Assembly (NCBI GenBank): GCA_947625285.1
Contig: CANQNS010000008.1
Location: 1-64,000, forward strand
DNA: 64,000 nucleotides
Direction: 5' to 3'
DNA from: an uncultured Oscillospiraceae bacterium
Lineage (GTDB): Bacteria; Bacillota; Clostridia; Oscillospirales; Oscillospiraceae
The position numbers and the translations under genes are program-made. Below, piece by piece: positions 32,856-43,731 of this stretch. The notes beneath the pieces were generated by a model that was given only the letters and a program-made list of their open reading frames with translations, did no database searches and had not been told where the DNA came from. Numbering within the stretch: position 1 is the stretch's first letter; each line of letters begins with the position of its first letter.

Positions 32856-33971
32856 ATGGAAAAGACATTCGACTTTACCGTGCCCTGCCTTTTCGGCCTG
32901 GAGGGCCCCGCGGCCGACGAGCTGCGGCGGATGGGCCTTGAAAACGTCCGGGCGGAGAACGGCCGGGTGCGGTTTTCCGGGGACGGGGCGGCCTGCGCCA
33001 GAGCCAACATCCGCCTTCGCTGCGGCGAGCGGGTGCTGCTGCGGCTGGGGGGCTTTCCCGCACCCACCTTTGACGCTCTCTTTGAGGGCGTCAAAGCTCT
33101 GCCTCTGGCGGATTTCATCCCGCCGGACGGCCAGTTCCCCGTGAAGGGCTACGCGCTGGACTCGGCTCTCCATTCCGTGCCGGACTGCCAGCGGATCGTG
33201 AAAAAGGCCGCGGCCACGGCTCTGGGCGGGGCGTACCATGCCTCGTGGCTGCCGGAGACGGGAGAGCTATACCAGCTCCAGTTCTCCATCGTGAAGGATC
33301 AGGCGGAGATATATCTGGACACCACCGGCGCGCCGCTTTTCAAGCGGGGCTACCGGCCCGGCCATGTGGCCGCGCCTTTGCGGGAGACCCTGGCGGCGGC
33401 TCTGGTGGGCTTTGCCCGCTACCGGGGCCGGGACGCCCTGTGGGATCCCTTCTGCGGCAGCGGCACCATCCCCATCGAGGCGGCCCTGACCGCCCGGAAC
33501 CGGGCCCCCGGCCTGGCGAGGACCTTCGCCGCCCAGAGCTGGGGCTTTCTCCCGGCGGCGGTGTGGAACGAGGCGAAGGACGAGGCCCGGAGCCTGGAAT
33601 ACCACGGGGATTACCACATCTTCGCCTCGGACATAGACCCGAAAGCCGTGGCCCTGGCCCGGGAGAACGCCCGCCGGGCGGGGGTGGAGGCCGACGTGAC
33701 CTTTTCGGTGGCAGACGCCCGCGCCGCCGCCGCGCCCTGGGAGAAGGGCGTGATCGTCTGCAACCCGCCCTACGGGGAGCGGATGCTGGAGTGGCAGCAG
33801 GCCAGGGAGCTCTACCGGGACATGGGCCGGACATTGGGAAGGCTGCCGGACTGGAAGCAGTATATCATCTCCTCCGAGCCGGACTTTGAGCGGCTGTACG
33901 GTGCGGCCGCCGCCAAACGCCGCAAGCTCTATAACGGCATGATACTGTGTTATTTGAATATGTACTATTGA
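32856..33971 (+). CDS. THUMP-domain class I SAM-dependent RNA methyltransferase (RlmL/YpsC-like)
   Basis: 371 residues: N-terminal ferredoxin-like/THUMP region (about 1-155) followed by a methyltransferase domain with DPFCGSGTIPIEAA (about 193-206), ASDIDPKAVALARENAR and the catalytic NPPYGER (about 302-308), the N6/N2 signature. Likely modifies a guanine in 23S rRNA, by analogy with the N-terminal half of RlmKL. Starts 2 bp after the ATPase stop. Confidence 0.9.
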   Translation: MEKTFDFTVPCLFGLEGPAADELRRMGLENVRAENGRVRFSGDGAACARANIRLRCGERVLLRLGGFPAPTFDALFEGVKALPLADFIPPDGQFPVKGYALDSALHSVPDCQRIVKKAAATALGGAYHASWLPETGELYQLQFSIVKDQAEIYLDTTGAPLFKRGYRPGHVAAPLRETLAAALVGFARYRGRDALWDPFCGSGTIPIEAALTARNRAPGLARTFAAQSWGFLPAAVWNEAKDEARSLEYHGDYHIFASDIDPKAVALARENARRAGVEADVTFSVADARAAAAPWEKGVIVCNPPYGERMLEWQQARELYRDMGRTLGRLPDWKQYIISSEPDFERLYGAAAAKRRKLYNGMILCYLNMYY

Positions 33972-33984
33972 CAGGTGCGCGGCT

Positions 33985-34890
33985 ATGAAGATATGTCAGA
34001 CGATGATCACCAGAGCGGTCCGGGCGGCGGGGACGCTGCGGTGGCGGAATTTCCCCATGCTGCTTCTGGCCGGATGCGTGAACGCCTTTGGCGTCACGGT
34101 GTTCCTGGCCCCGGTGGGGCTGTATGACAGCGGTGTTTCCGGCACGTCCATCCTGCTTTCCCAGATCACGCCGGAGAGCATGACGCTGTCCCTTTTTCTG
34201 CTGCTTTTGAACATACCGCTGTTCCTGTTCGGGGCGAAAAAGCAGGGAGCGGCCTTCACCGTCTATTCCATCTTTGCGGTGAGCGTGTACGCGGCGGCCT
34301 GCTGGCTCATCACCGACGTGCTGCCGGTGGACGTGAGCCTGGCGTCGCCCCTGGCGGGGGAGGACCTGCTGCTGTGCGCCCTGTTCGGCGGCATCATCTC
34401 CGGCGTGGGCAGCGGGCTCGCCATCCGTTACGGCGGGGCCATCGACGGCGTGGACGTGCTGGCGGTGATCTTCGCCAAGAGCCTGAATATCACCGTGGGC
34501 ACCTTCGTGATGATCTATAACGTGCTGCTGTACGTGGTGTGCGGGTGCGTCATCCACAGTTGGATCCTGCCGCTGTATTCCATCGTGACGTATATGGCGG
34601 GCCTCAAGACCGTGGACTTCATCGTGGAGGGCTTCGACCGCTCCAAAGAGGTAGTCATCGTGACGGATAAGCCCGACGAGATCAGCGCCGCGCTCATGGA
34701 GGCGTTCGCCTGCGGCGCCACCAAGATCGCCGCCGTGGGGGGCTACTCCAACGCGGACAAGACGGTGATCTATTTCGTGGTGAACCGCTTCCAGATATCC
34801 CGGATGCGGACCATCGTCCACCAGCTCGACCCCCTTGCGTTCATGACGATCAGCGACGTGGCGGACGTGTTCAAAAACAACGACCGGTAA
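33985..34890 (+). CDS. YitT family membrane protein with DUF2179 domain
   Basis: 301 residues: five or six hydrophobic segments in the first 200 residues (pattern GVTVFLAPVGLYDSGVSGTSILLS and GVGSGLAIRYGGAIDGVDVLA typical of YitT) and a cytoplasmic C-terminal DUF2179 domain (SKEVVIVTDKPDEISAAL ... GGYSNADKTVIYFVVNRFQ). Transport substrate unknown. Starts 14 bp after the methyltransferase gene and ends the operon. Confidence 0.88.
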   Translation: MKICQTMITRAVRAAGTLRWRNFPMLLLAGCVNAFGVTVFLAPVGLYDSGVSGTSILLSQITPESMTLSLFLLLLNIPLFLFGAKKQGAAFTVYSIFAVSVYAAACWLITDVLPVDVSLASPLAGEDLLLCALFGGIISGVGSGLAIRYGGAIDGVDVLAVIFAKSLNITVGTFVMIYNVLLYVVCGCVIHSWILPLYSIVTYMAGLKTVDFIVEGFDRSKEVVIVTDKPDEISAALMEAFACGATKIAAVGGYSNADKTVIYFVVNRFQISRMRTIVHQLDPLAFMTISDVADVFKNNDR

Positions 34891-34922
34891 GGGACTGGGC
34901 CGGAGGAAAAGCATACAGACTG

Positions 34923-34954
34923 GCGGCGCGGGAGGCTGTTTCCCGTGCCGCTTT
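34923..34954 (+). terminator. Terminator of the ymdB-yitT operon
   Basis: GCGGCGCGGGA / TCCCGTGCCGC stem (one G-U pair) followed by TTTT. Confidence 0.7.
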
Positions 34955-34984
34955 TGCGTCCTTATGTGGAAAATGAAAAAGCGC

Positions 34985-35012
34985 TTGCCGGGGGGGTCGA
35001 CTGTGTTAATAT
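34985..35012 (+). promoter_or_regulatory. Promoter of the lipoprotein gene at 35058
   Basis: TTGCCG (34985-34990), 16-bp spacer, TAATAT (35007-35012), 46 bp before the ATG. Confidence 0.6.
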
Positions 35013-35057
35013 GGGTGTATGAAGCCCCATTTTGATACAGAAAGGAAAGAAGAAACG

Positions 35058-36713
35058 ATGAAAAAGCTGCTGCGCCTGGCGGGCGCTGTCATGCTGCTGC
35101 TGGCCCTGACCGCCTGCGGGCAAAAGCCACTGGATGAGCAACAGCTTCAGCAGGCGGTGGAGGCCTGTGAGGACTATGCCTGGATGGAGGCGGAGACCAC
35201 GGATTTTGAGGTGGTGAAGCGCCAGACCAACGAGGACGACAAGACGGACACGGCCTGGGTCACGATAAAAGGAAAAGCGGACAGCTTTACCGTCACCCGC
35301 AGCTATGAGGTCCATTCCGTCCTCTACAACGACGGCTGGAAAGCAGAGGACGTCGTTGCCTGGTATGACCCGGAGACCCCGGACAGCGCCGTGCCCCTGG
35401 CCGGTCCCAGCGAGGAGGAGATCCGAAACTACGTGGAATGGAACATGGACATGAACGCTTACCGCTCCTTTGTCTATACCTATGGCGGCATAGGCAGCGT
35501 CGCGTATCCGGCTGCCGCAATGGGAGAACTGACGCACCCGGAGGAGGCGGTGCTGGAGGAAGGCTATGCCAGCGACACATGGTACGTGGACATCACCTAT
35601 ACATACGACATCATGGAAGAGACCGCCACGGTGCCCATCTACTGTTACTTTGACCCTGTCTCTATGTACTGGAACATGGAAACGGGCGGCGGAAGCAGCA
35701 TCGCCAGGACGGTGCGGCTGACCGACGGTCTGGCGGGGACCTGGTCCGGGACCTTTTCCAACTGGCAGACGGGCGAGGACACCCAGGCTGTTGTCACCGT
35801 CAGCGAGGTGGGGGACGACTGGTGCCAGGCGAGCATCCTGTTCGACTCGAATCAATATGGACATATGACGGACAGCGGCAGGCTGAAGCTGGCGATGGAC
35901 TACTATGACGACGAAGACGCTCAAAGCTCGCTGGGAAAGCTCAAGCTGAGCTGGGACTGGGACGACGGCAAGGCCCACAGCCTGTCGACCTACTACGGCG
36001 GAAAGCCCAATTTTGTGCTGAAAACCTCCGGCGGTACGGGCGCCAACTACATCCTTTACTATGACGATGGGACCGACATTGACGCCCACGAGATATGGCT
36101 GGAAAAATCCTCTTCCAATACCTCTGAAGGAGGCGTAGCCTACACGGCCCCGGAGGCGCTGGGCACCGACCCGCTGACCATGATCTTCGCGCTGGACGGG
36201 GAGCTGTATCAGCTGCCGGCGCCTTTCAGCGCTTTCGAGGCCAACGGCTGGGAGTTCGCCATAGAGGGAGAGGCCACTGACATGATCGCGCCGAACGCTA
36301 TCCTCCCGGGCGGGGTATACATGCTCCAAAAAAATAACGGCGACGAGATGATCACCGTCCAGCTGCACAACTACAGCGGCGACATCGCCGAGGCGAAGGA
36401 CTGCTATGTGGTGAGCGTGGAGGCCGATACGACCTCCGGGGCATCCCTGACCATCCCGGAGGCCGTCGACAACATCGAGCTGGGCACGGACTGGGACGAG
36501 TTTTATTCCATCATAGAGACATCGGAACCCTCATATTACATCTACTACACGGCGGACGACATCCCCGTGTACTGCAACGTCTATATAGATACGCTCACCG
36601 AGGACGGGGGCGAGCCGGAGGTCGCTCCCAATATCTATCTTGCGTTTGACGAGTACGACGGCGTACTGCGGGAAATCCAGCTCTATTACGAGCCGGAGAC
36701 GCTTCCCTACTGA
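35058..36713 (+). CDS. Large lipoprotein of unknown function
   Basis: 551 residues. Signal peptide with lipobox LTAC (Cys20), then an acidic, aromatic-rich extracellular part. About three segments can be drawn: 25-110 (VVKRQTNEDDKTDTAWVTIKG, a DUF-like beta sheet), 115-230, and a larger part after about 235 that begins DGLAGTWSGTFSN, a lipocalin-like opening. No catalytic motif seen. Start ATG 35058 follows GGAAAGAAG; the in-frame ATG at 35019 is upstream of the signal peptide. It stands alone between terminators. Confidence 0.7.
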   Translation: MKKLLRLAGAVMLLLALTACGQKPLDEQQLQQAVEACEDYAWMEAETTDFEVVKRQTNEDDKTDTAWVTIKGKADSFTVTRSYEVHSVLYNDGWKAEDVVAWYDPETPDSAVPLAGPSEEEIRNYVEWNMDMNAYRSFVYTYGGIGSVAYPAAAMGELTHPEEAVLEEGYASDTWYVDITYTYDIMEETATVPIYCYFDPVSMYWNMETGGGSSIARTVRLTDGLAGTWSGTFSNWQTGEDTQAVVTVSEVGDDWCQASILFDSNQYGHMTDSGRLKLAMDYYDDEDAQSSLGKLKLSWDWDDGKAHSLSTYYGGKPNFVLKTSGGTGANYILYYDDGTDIDAHEIWLEKSSSNTSEGGVAYTAPEALGTDPLTMIFALDGELYQLPAPFSAFEANGWEFAIEGEATDMIAPNAILPGGVYMLQKNNGDEMITVQLHNYSGDIAEAKDCYVVSVEADTTSGASLTIPEAVDNIELGTDWDEFYSIIETSEPSYYIYYTADDIPVYCNVYIDTLTEDGGEPEVAPNIYLAFDEYDGVLREIQLYYEPETLPY

Positions 36714-36761
36714 GCGGCGGAGAGCCGGTCTTTCCCGCCGGGCAGTCGGTCCGGGCGGCGG

Positions 36762-36787
36762 ATGCCTCCCCCCAGCGGGGGAGGCAT
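36762..36787 (+). terminator. Terminator after the lipoprotein gene
   Basis: ATGCCTCCCC / GGGGAGGCAT stem followed by TCT-rich sequence, 48 bp after the stop. Confidence 0.75.
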
Positions 36788-36851
36788 TCTCATGCCAGAG
36801 GTGTTGGATGTTGCGACAAAAAACTATCTCTAAATTTGTGCAGATTGCCAG

Positions 36852-36880
36852 TTGAAGAAAACGAGTATATGGGGTATTAT
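36852..36880 (+). promoter_or_regulatory. Promoter of groESL
   Basis: TTGAAG (36852-36857), 17-bp spacer, TATTAT (36875-36880), immediately before the CIRCE element. Confidence 0.85.
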
Positions 36881-36887
36881 AACCATG

Positions 36888-36914
36888 TTAGCACTCGGCG
36901 GCGATGAGTGCTAA
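36888..36914 (+). promoter_or_regulatory. CIRCE operator (HrcA binding site)
   Basis: Perfect TTAGCACTC-N9-GAGTGCTAA inverted repeat just downstream of the groESL -10, where HrcA repressor blocks transcription in unstressed cells. Confidence 0.98.
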
Positions 36915-36955
36915 ACCCATGAAAACGTATTTACATTGCAAGGAGGCAATCAATA

Positions 36956-37240
36956 ATGACACTGAAACCGTTGGCTGACAAAGTGGTCGTCAAGCGTCTG
37001 GAGGCGGAGGAAAAGACCAAGAGCGGCATTTATCTGGCCGCGTCCGCCCAGGAGAAGCCGGAGGTATTTGAGGTCGTGGCCGTGGGCCCCGGCGGCATGG
37101 TGGACGGCAACGAGGTCAAGATGGAAGTCAAGGCCGGCGACAAGGTCATCACGGGCAAGTACAGCGGCACCACCGTGAAGGTGGACGACGAGGAATACAC
37201 CATCGTGCGCCAGGGCGACATTCTGGCTATCGTGCAGTGA
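36956..37240 (+). CDS. groES: Co-chaperonin GroES
   Basis: 94 residues, the normal length. LKPLADKVVVKRLEAEEKTKSGIYL opening with the mobile loop, and EYTIVRQGDILAIV at the end. Caps the GroEL ring. AGGAGG lies 8 bp before the ATG. Under CIRCE control with groEL 20 bp downstream. Confidence 0.99.
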   Translation: MTLKPLADKVVVKRLEAEEKTKSGIYLAASAQEKPEVFEVVAVGPGGMVDGNEVKMEVKAGDKVITGKYSGTTVKVDDEEYTIVRQGDILAIVQ

Positions 37241-37257
37241 TTTTAGGAGGCGTTTGA

Positions 37258-38886
<1,629 letters not shown>

Positions 38887-38901
38887 TAAAAAATAACGCG
38901 G

Positions 38902-38935
38902 AAAAGCTCCTCCGGCCCGGCCGGGGGAGCTTTTT
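38902..38935 (+). terminator. groESL terminator
   Basis: AAAAGCTCC-T-CCGG / CCGG-G-GGAGCTTTT nested stem ending in a T run. Confidence 0.85.
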
Positions 38936-38941
38936 CAACAT

Positions 38942-38981
38942 TTTACATAGATCTTACAAAAGGCCGGTGGCGGATCTTACG
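38942..38981 (+). promoter_or_regulatory. Possible PhoP-box-like direct repeats before the two-component genes
   Basis: TTTACA (38942-38947) and CTTACA (38953-38958) are 11 bp apart, with a third CTTACG at 38976-38981. The arrangement resembles PhoP boxes (TTHACA repeats one helical turn apart). A TAATAT at 38991-38996 could be the -10. Confidence 0.35.
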
Positions 38982-39068
38982 GCCATGGGGTAATATGGGA
39001 GTAAAATACGCACGTCTTGCGGAGCGGGCGAAAGGGAAGTATACTTTTTATGTAGTGGGAGGTGCGCC

Positions 39069-39743
39069 ATGAGTCTGATCTACTGTCTGGAGGATGACGA
39101 GAGCATCCGCAATCTGATCCTGTACACGCTGGACGCCGCCGGGTTCCAGGCCCGGGGTTTTGCCGAGAGCGGTGCGTTCTGGCAGGCGTTGGACGAGGCC
39201 GTTCCCCAGCTTGTCCTGCTGGACATCATGCTGCCCGGCGAGGACGGGGTGCAGGTGCTGGACAGGCTGCGGGCCCGGCCCGATACTGCCGGGCTGCCGG
39301 TGATCCTGGCTACCGCCAAGGGCACGGAGTTCGACAAGGTGACAGGCCTGGACCGGGGGGCGGACGACTATCTGGTAAAGCCCTTCGGCATGATGGAGAT
39401 GCTCTCCCGCATCCGGGCGGTGCTGCGCCGGACGGCCCCGGCGGAGCCGGAGGGCACGCTGCGGGCGGGGGACATCGTCCTGGACCCGGCGGAGCATACC
39501 GTGACCGTGGCGGGACAGCGGGTGACGCTGACCTTGAAGGAATACGAGCTTTTGCGGCTTTTCCTGTCTGGGCCCGGCCGGGCCTTTGACCGGGAGACCC
39601 TGCTGCGGCGGGTGTGGGACACGGACTACACAGGGGAGACACGGACCGTGGACGTACACATCCGCTCCCTGCGCTCCAAGCTGGGTCCGGCGGGGGACTG
39701 CATCCGGACCGTCCGGGGCGTGGGCTACCGGCTGGAGGTCTGA
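39069..39743 (+). CDS. OmpR/PhoP-family response regulator
   Basis: 224 residues. Receiver domain with acidic pocket EDD (8-10), phospho-acceptor Asp in LLDIMLPGEDG (about 53) and KPFG lysine (about 102); C-terminal winged helix ending DVHIRSLRSKLGPAGDCIRTVRGVGYRLE. Closest in style to PhoP/PhoB regulators. Followed 2 bp later by its kinase. Confidence 0.93.
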   Translation: MSLIYCLEDDESIRNLILYTLDAAGFQARGFAESGAFWQALDEAVPQLVLLDIMLPGEDGVQVLDRLRARPDTAGLPVILATAKGTEFDKVTGLDRGADDYLVKPFGMMEMLSRIRAVLRRTAPAEPEGTLRAGDIVLDPAEHTVTVAGQRVTLTLKEYELLRLFLSGPGRAFDRETLLRRVWDTDYTGETRTVDVHIRSLRSKLGPAGDCIRTVRGVGYRLEV

Positions 39744-39745
39744 CC

Positions 39746-41107
39746 ATGACGAAGAAGATATTCCGCTCGCTGCTGCTGGTGGCGTTCACGGTGTTTTTGT
39801 GCTCCCTGACGCTGATCATGGGGGTGCTGTACGATTACTTCTCCCGCATCCAGCAGACCCAGCTTCGTATGCAGACCCAGCTGGCCGCCCAGGGGGTAGA
39901 GACCGGCGGAGCGGACTATTTCGACGGTCTGGACGCCCAGGGCTTTCGCATCACCTGGATCGGCCGGGACGGCGGCGTGCTCTATGACAGCGACGCGGAC
40001 AGCGTCCGCATGGCGAACCATCTGGAGCGGGAGGAGGTCCGGGAGGCTTTGATGAGCGGCTTCGGTCAGAGCCACCGGCTGTCCGCCACGCTGACGGAGC
40101 GGATGCTCTACGCGGCCCAGCGGCTGAGCGACGGCACGGTGCTGCGCCTGGCTATCGCCCAAAGCTCCGTCCTCACCATGCTGCTGGGGATGGGCCAGGG
40201 GGTGGCGTCGGTGATCGTCATCGCGCTGGCGCTGTCGGTGGTCCTGGCCCGGCGGCTGTCCGGGCGGATCGTGAAGCCGCTGAACGAGCTGGACCTGGAT
40301 CGGCCCCTGGAAAACGGGGGCTATGAGGAGATCGCCCCCCTGCTGCGGCGGCTGGACAGCCAGCAAAGGCAGCTCCAGGCGCAGAACAACCAGCTTCTTC
40401 TGGAGATGGCGGAAAAGACCCAGGCGGAGCAGGCCCGCCGGGAGTTCACCGCCAACGTGTCCCATGAGCTGAAAACGCCCCTGCACGTGATCTCCGGCTA
40501 CGCGGAGCTGCTGCAAAACGGCATGGTGAAGCCGGAGGACGCGGCGCCCTTTGCCGGAAAGATATACGACGGCGCCCAGCAGATGGGAAAGCTGCTGGAG
40601 GACATCATGCGCCTGTCCCATCTGGACGAAGGGGCGCGGGATATGCAGTTCGAGGACACGGATCTGTACGAGCTTGCCAGGGCCGCGGCGGCGGAGCTGG
40701 CGCCGGCGGCGGAGAAGGCGGGAGTGACGCTGACCGTGGAGGGCCGCGCCGCGCCCCTGCGGGCCATCCCGGTGCTGGCCCGGTCCATCGTGTTCGACCT
40801 GTGTGAGAACGGGGTGAAATATAACCGTCCCGGCGGGACGGTGGAGGTAAAGGTGGAGCCGGGGCCGGATACGGTGCGGCTCACGGTGACGGACGACGGG
40901 CCCGGCATCCCCCTGGACCAGCAGGAGCATATCTTCGAGCGGTTTTACCGGGGGGACAAGAGCCGGGGCAAGGACATCCCCGGCACGGGACTGGGGCTGT
41001 CCATCGTCAAGCACGCCGCCCAGGTCCACGGCGCGGCCATAGACCTGAAAAGCGCGCCCGGCCAAGGCGCGGCGTTCACCGTGACCTTCCCGAAAAACGG
41101 AAAATGA
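39746..41107 (+). CDS. PhoR-like membrane histidine kinase
   Basis: 453 residues: transmembrane helix (about 8-28), extracytoplasmic sensor of about 120 residues, second helix (about 145-168), short linker, HisKA box VSHELKTPLHVISGY (phospho-His about 243) and HATPase with N box ENGVKYN, G1 DDGPGIPLD and G2 GTGLGLSI. Start ATG 39746 gives a clean first helix. Partner of the preceding regulator. Confidence 0.92.
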   Translation: MTKKIFRSLLLVAFTVFLCSLTLIMGVLYDYFSRIQQTQLRMQTQLAAQGVETGGADYFDGLDAQGFRITWIGRDGGVLYDSDADSVRMANHLEREEVREALMSGFGQSHRLSATLTERMLYAAQRLSDGTVLRLAIAQSSVLTMLLGMGQGVASVIVIALALSVVLARRLSGRIVKPLNELDLDRPLENGGYEEIAPLLRRLDSQQRQLQAQNNQLLLEMAEKTQAEQARREFTANVSHELKTPLHVISGYAELLQNGMVKPEDAAPFAGKIYDGAQQMGKLLEDIMRLSHLDEGARDMQFEDTDLYELARAAAAELAPAAEKAGVTLTVEGRAAPLRAIPVLARSIVFDLCENGVKYNRPGGTVEVKVEPGPDTVRLTVTDDGPGIPLDQQEHIFERFYRGDKSRGKDIPGTGLGLSIVKHAAQVHGAAIDLKSAPGQGAAFTVTFPKNGK

Positions 41108-41150
41108 GAGAGCTTTTCTCATGGCCCCGCCCTCGGCGGTATTTCTCCGC

Positions 41151-41192
41151 AAAACACAACCCCTGACGGTTTCCCGTCAGGGGTTGTGTTTT
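41151..41192. terminator. Bidirectional terminator between kinase and E1 genes
   Basis: AAAACACAACCCCTGACGG with its full complement around a TTT loop; A and T runs at both ends. Confidence 0.9.
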
Positions 41193-41233
41193 ACAAACGA
41201 TCCGTCTTTCGCCGCAGGTATGTAAAGGTCCGT

Positions 41234-43717
41234 TCACACACCCAGCTTGGCCCGGCGGATCTGCTCGGTCTCCGTCCAGCTCTGGGTGGGGGTGTAGCCG
41301 GGCAGAGGCACGATCTTCTGGTGAATGGCGTCCAGCATCCAGGAGCTCTGGGGGAAGAACCGGTCGTCGAACTCAAAGGGCGGCGTGATCCAGTTCCGGG
41401 CTCCCACCACCACGGGGGGCGCGTCCAGATCGTCGAAGCAGAGGCTCGTCAGATTCTGCGCCACATCCTCCAGGAAGGAGCCCCGGGCGCAGGCGTCGCT
41501 GGTCAGCAGCACCCGGCCGGTCTTGCGGACAGACTCCACCAGCTTGGTGTAATCCAGCGGCACCAGCGAGTGCAGGTTGATGACCTCCGCCTCCATGCCG
41601 TACTTCTCGCTGAGCTCCTTGGCCGCGTCCATGGCGCGGTAGAGGGTGGCGCCGACGGTAACGATGGTGATGTCCTTGCCGGTACGGATCAGGTCGGTGT
41701 CGCCGATGGGTATCTCATAGCGTTCGGCGGGCACGCCGCCGACGTGGAACTGCTCTCCCACGTCGTAGATGCGCTGGCTCTCGAAGAACACCACCGGGTC
41801 CGTGCCGTTCAGGGCGGATTCCATCAGGCCCTTGGCCTCCCAGGGGGTAGCCGGGAAGCAGACCTTCAGGCCGGGGATGTGGGCGCACAGGCTGGTCCAG
41901 TCCTGGCTGTGCTGCGCGCCGTACTTGGAGCCCACGGAAACCCGCAGCACCACGGGCATTTTCAGGATGCCCGCGCTCATGGCCTGCCACTTGGAGAGCT
42001 GGTTGAAGATCTCGTCGCCGGCACAGCCGATAAAATCCGCGTACATCAGCTCGATCACCGCCCGACCGCCGCACATGCCGTAGCCCACGGCGGTACCCAC
42101 GATGGCCGCCTCGGAAATGGGCGCGTTGAACAGCCGCGTATGCGGCAAAGCCTCCGCCATGCCCCGATAGATGGCGAACGCGCCGCCCCAGTCGCGCACA
42201 TCCTCCCCGTAGGAGACCATGGTGGGGTCCTCATAGAACCGGTCCAGCAGCACCTCGCTGATGGCGTCCCGCAGATTGAACAGCTTCAGCTTGCTCACGG
42301 GCTTGCCGTCCTTGCCGATGGGGGCGCGCTCCTTGGCCTTGATCTGCTGATAGCGGGGGCACTCCTCCTTGGGCAGAGTGACCTCGGGTTTCCGATCGTC
42401 CAGAACAGGGACCCGCTGGTTGGAGAACATGACGTTCTCCAAATACGCCGGGTCTGCGTCAAAGTCCGCGTAGGGGGAGAACTTCACGTCGGCGGCGTGG
42501 CGGCAGATGGCCGTCATGCGTTCCACGGTCTCATGCATGATCTCATCAAAGCGGCTGTCAGGCGCGACGCCCGCTTCCGTCAGCGACGCCCGATAGGTGA
42601 GCACCGGGTCGATGGCTCGCCAGGCCTCGATCTCCTCCTTGGTGCGGTAGGCGTTCTGGTCGGAGGTGGAGTGACCGCACAGCCGGTAGGTGATGGTGTC
42701 CAGCAAAACGGGGCCCTTGCCCTGATGGAGCTGCTCCAGCTTCCGCTCCATGGCGTCCACCACCGCCAGCGGATTGTACCCATCCACCCGCTCGGCATAC
42801 ATCTGAGTGGGGCTGACGCCGGAGCCCATACGGGCCAGCATGTCGTAGGCCATGGTCTCGCCCCGTGTCTGGCCGCCCATGCCGTAGGAGTTATTGAAAA
42901 TGTTATACAAAATGGGCATGCCCTTCTCCCGGCCGGTCTCCCAGAGGGTGCGGAACTGATCCATGGCGGCAAAGTTCATGGCCTCCCACACCGGCCCCCG
43001 GCCCAGCGCGCCGTCGCCGACGTTGCACACCACGATGCCGTCCCTGCCGTTGATCTTCTTAAAGAGGGCCGCGCCGGTGGCGATGGTGCCGCTGCCGCCC
43101 ACGATGGCGTTGTTGGGGTAGACGCCAAAGGGCAGGAAGAAGGCGTGCATGGACCCGCCCATGCCCTTGTGGAAGCCGTTTTCCCGGGCCAGGATCTCGC
43201 TGAGGGCGCCGTAGACCACGAACCGGATAGCCAGCTCCTTCACATCCTTCGGCTGGCCCAGGGCGTCGCTGAGCTTCTCCACGGCCCGCAGGGTACGGCC
43301 GTCCAGAAAGCCCTCCATCACGTCCAGCAGGGTCTTGTCGTCCAGCTTTTGGATGCAGCTGAGGCTCTTGGCAAGGATCTCGCTGTGGCTTCGGTGGCTG
43401 CCGAAGGTGTAATCGTTCTGGCCCAGCAGAAACGCCTGGCCCACCGCGGCGGCCTCCTGTCCCAGAGACAGATGGGCCGGACCGGGGTAAGATGTCTCGA
43501 TGCCGTTATAGGAGCCTTGGGTCTTGATCTGACTGAGCATGGACTCAAATTCCCGCAGGATGGTGATGTCCCGCCAGATGCGGACAAGGGCCTCGTCGCC
43601 ATACTTCTTCCGCTCCTCGGAGACCGGGGTGTTGTAGGCGTTTACGGGGATATCCTCAAAGTGGATGGTCGCGGGAGCCCGCAGCTCCTTGGGATCGACA
43701 AATAAACTTTTCGGCAT
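41234..43717 (-). CDS. TPP-dependent 2-oxoacid/acetoin dehydrogenase E1, alpha and beta subunits fused
   Basis: 827 residues, about the sum of an E1 alpha (320-350) and E1 beta (325-340) plus a linker. The alpha half (about 45-430) has the thiamine-pyrophosphate motif GDGALGRGPVWEAMNFAA...FNNSYGMGG and the KGMGGSMH loop; the beta half (about 490-815) has RDAISEVLLDRFYEDPTMVSYGEDV and PISEAAIVGTAVGYGMCG. Enzymes of this class decarboxylate 2-oxoacids or cleave acetoin-type alpha-hydroxyketones and pass the acyl group to lipoyl-E2. Last gene of a deoR-E2-E3-E1 operon. The substrate (pyruvate, branched oxoacid, acetoin or a deoxy-ketose) cannot be told from motifs. Confidence 0.88.
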   Translation of the reverse strand: MPKSLFVDPKELRAPATIHFEDIPVNAYNTPVSEERKKYGDEALVRIWRDITILREFESMLSQIKTQGSYNGIETSYPGPAHLSLGQEAAAVGQAFLLGQNDYTFGSHRSHSEILAKSLSCIQKLDDKTLLDVMEGFLDGRTLRAVEKLSDALGQPKDVKELAIRFVVYGALSEILARENGFHKGMGGSMHAFFLPFGVYPNNAIVGGSGTIATGAALFKKINGRDGIVVCNVGDGALGRGPVWEAMNFAAMDQFRTLWETGREKGMPILYNIFNNSYGMGGQTRGETMAYDMLARMGSGVSPTQMYAERVDGYNPLAVVDAMERKLEQLHQGKGPVLLDTITYRLCGHSTSDQNAYRTKEEIEAWRAIDPVLTYRASLTEAGVAPDSRFDEIMHETVERMTAICRHAADVKFSPYADFDADPAYLENVMFSNQRVPVLDDRKPEVTLPKEECPRYQQIKAKERAPIGKDGKPVSKLKLFNLRDAISEVLLDRFYEDPTMVSYGEDVRDWGGAFAIYRGMAEALPHTRLFNAPISEAAIVGTAVGYGMCGGRAVIELMYADFIGCAGDEIFNQLSKWQAMSAGILKMPVVLRVSVGSKYGAQHSQDWTSLCAHIPGLKVCFPATPWEAKGLMESALNGTDPVVFFESQRIYDVGEQFHVGGVPAERYEIPIGDTDLIRTGKDITIVTVGATLYRAMDAAKELSEKYGMEAEVINLHSLVPLDYTKLVESVRKTGRVLLTSDACARGSFLEDVAQNLTSLCFDDLDAPPVVVGARNWITPPFEFDDRFFPQSSWMLDAIHQKIVPLPGYTPTQSWTETEQIRRAKLGV

Positions 43718-43731
43718 TTGCTTGACCTCCC

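Noticed and set aside
41186..43705. 839-codon plus-strand frame opposite the E1 gene
   Set aside because: Antisense shadow; the minus strand has full TPP and transketolase-like motifs.
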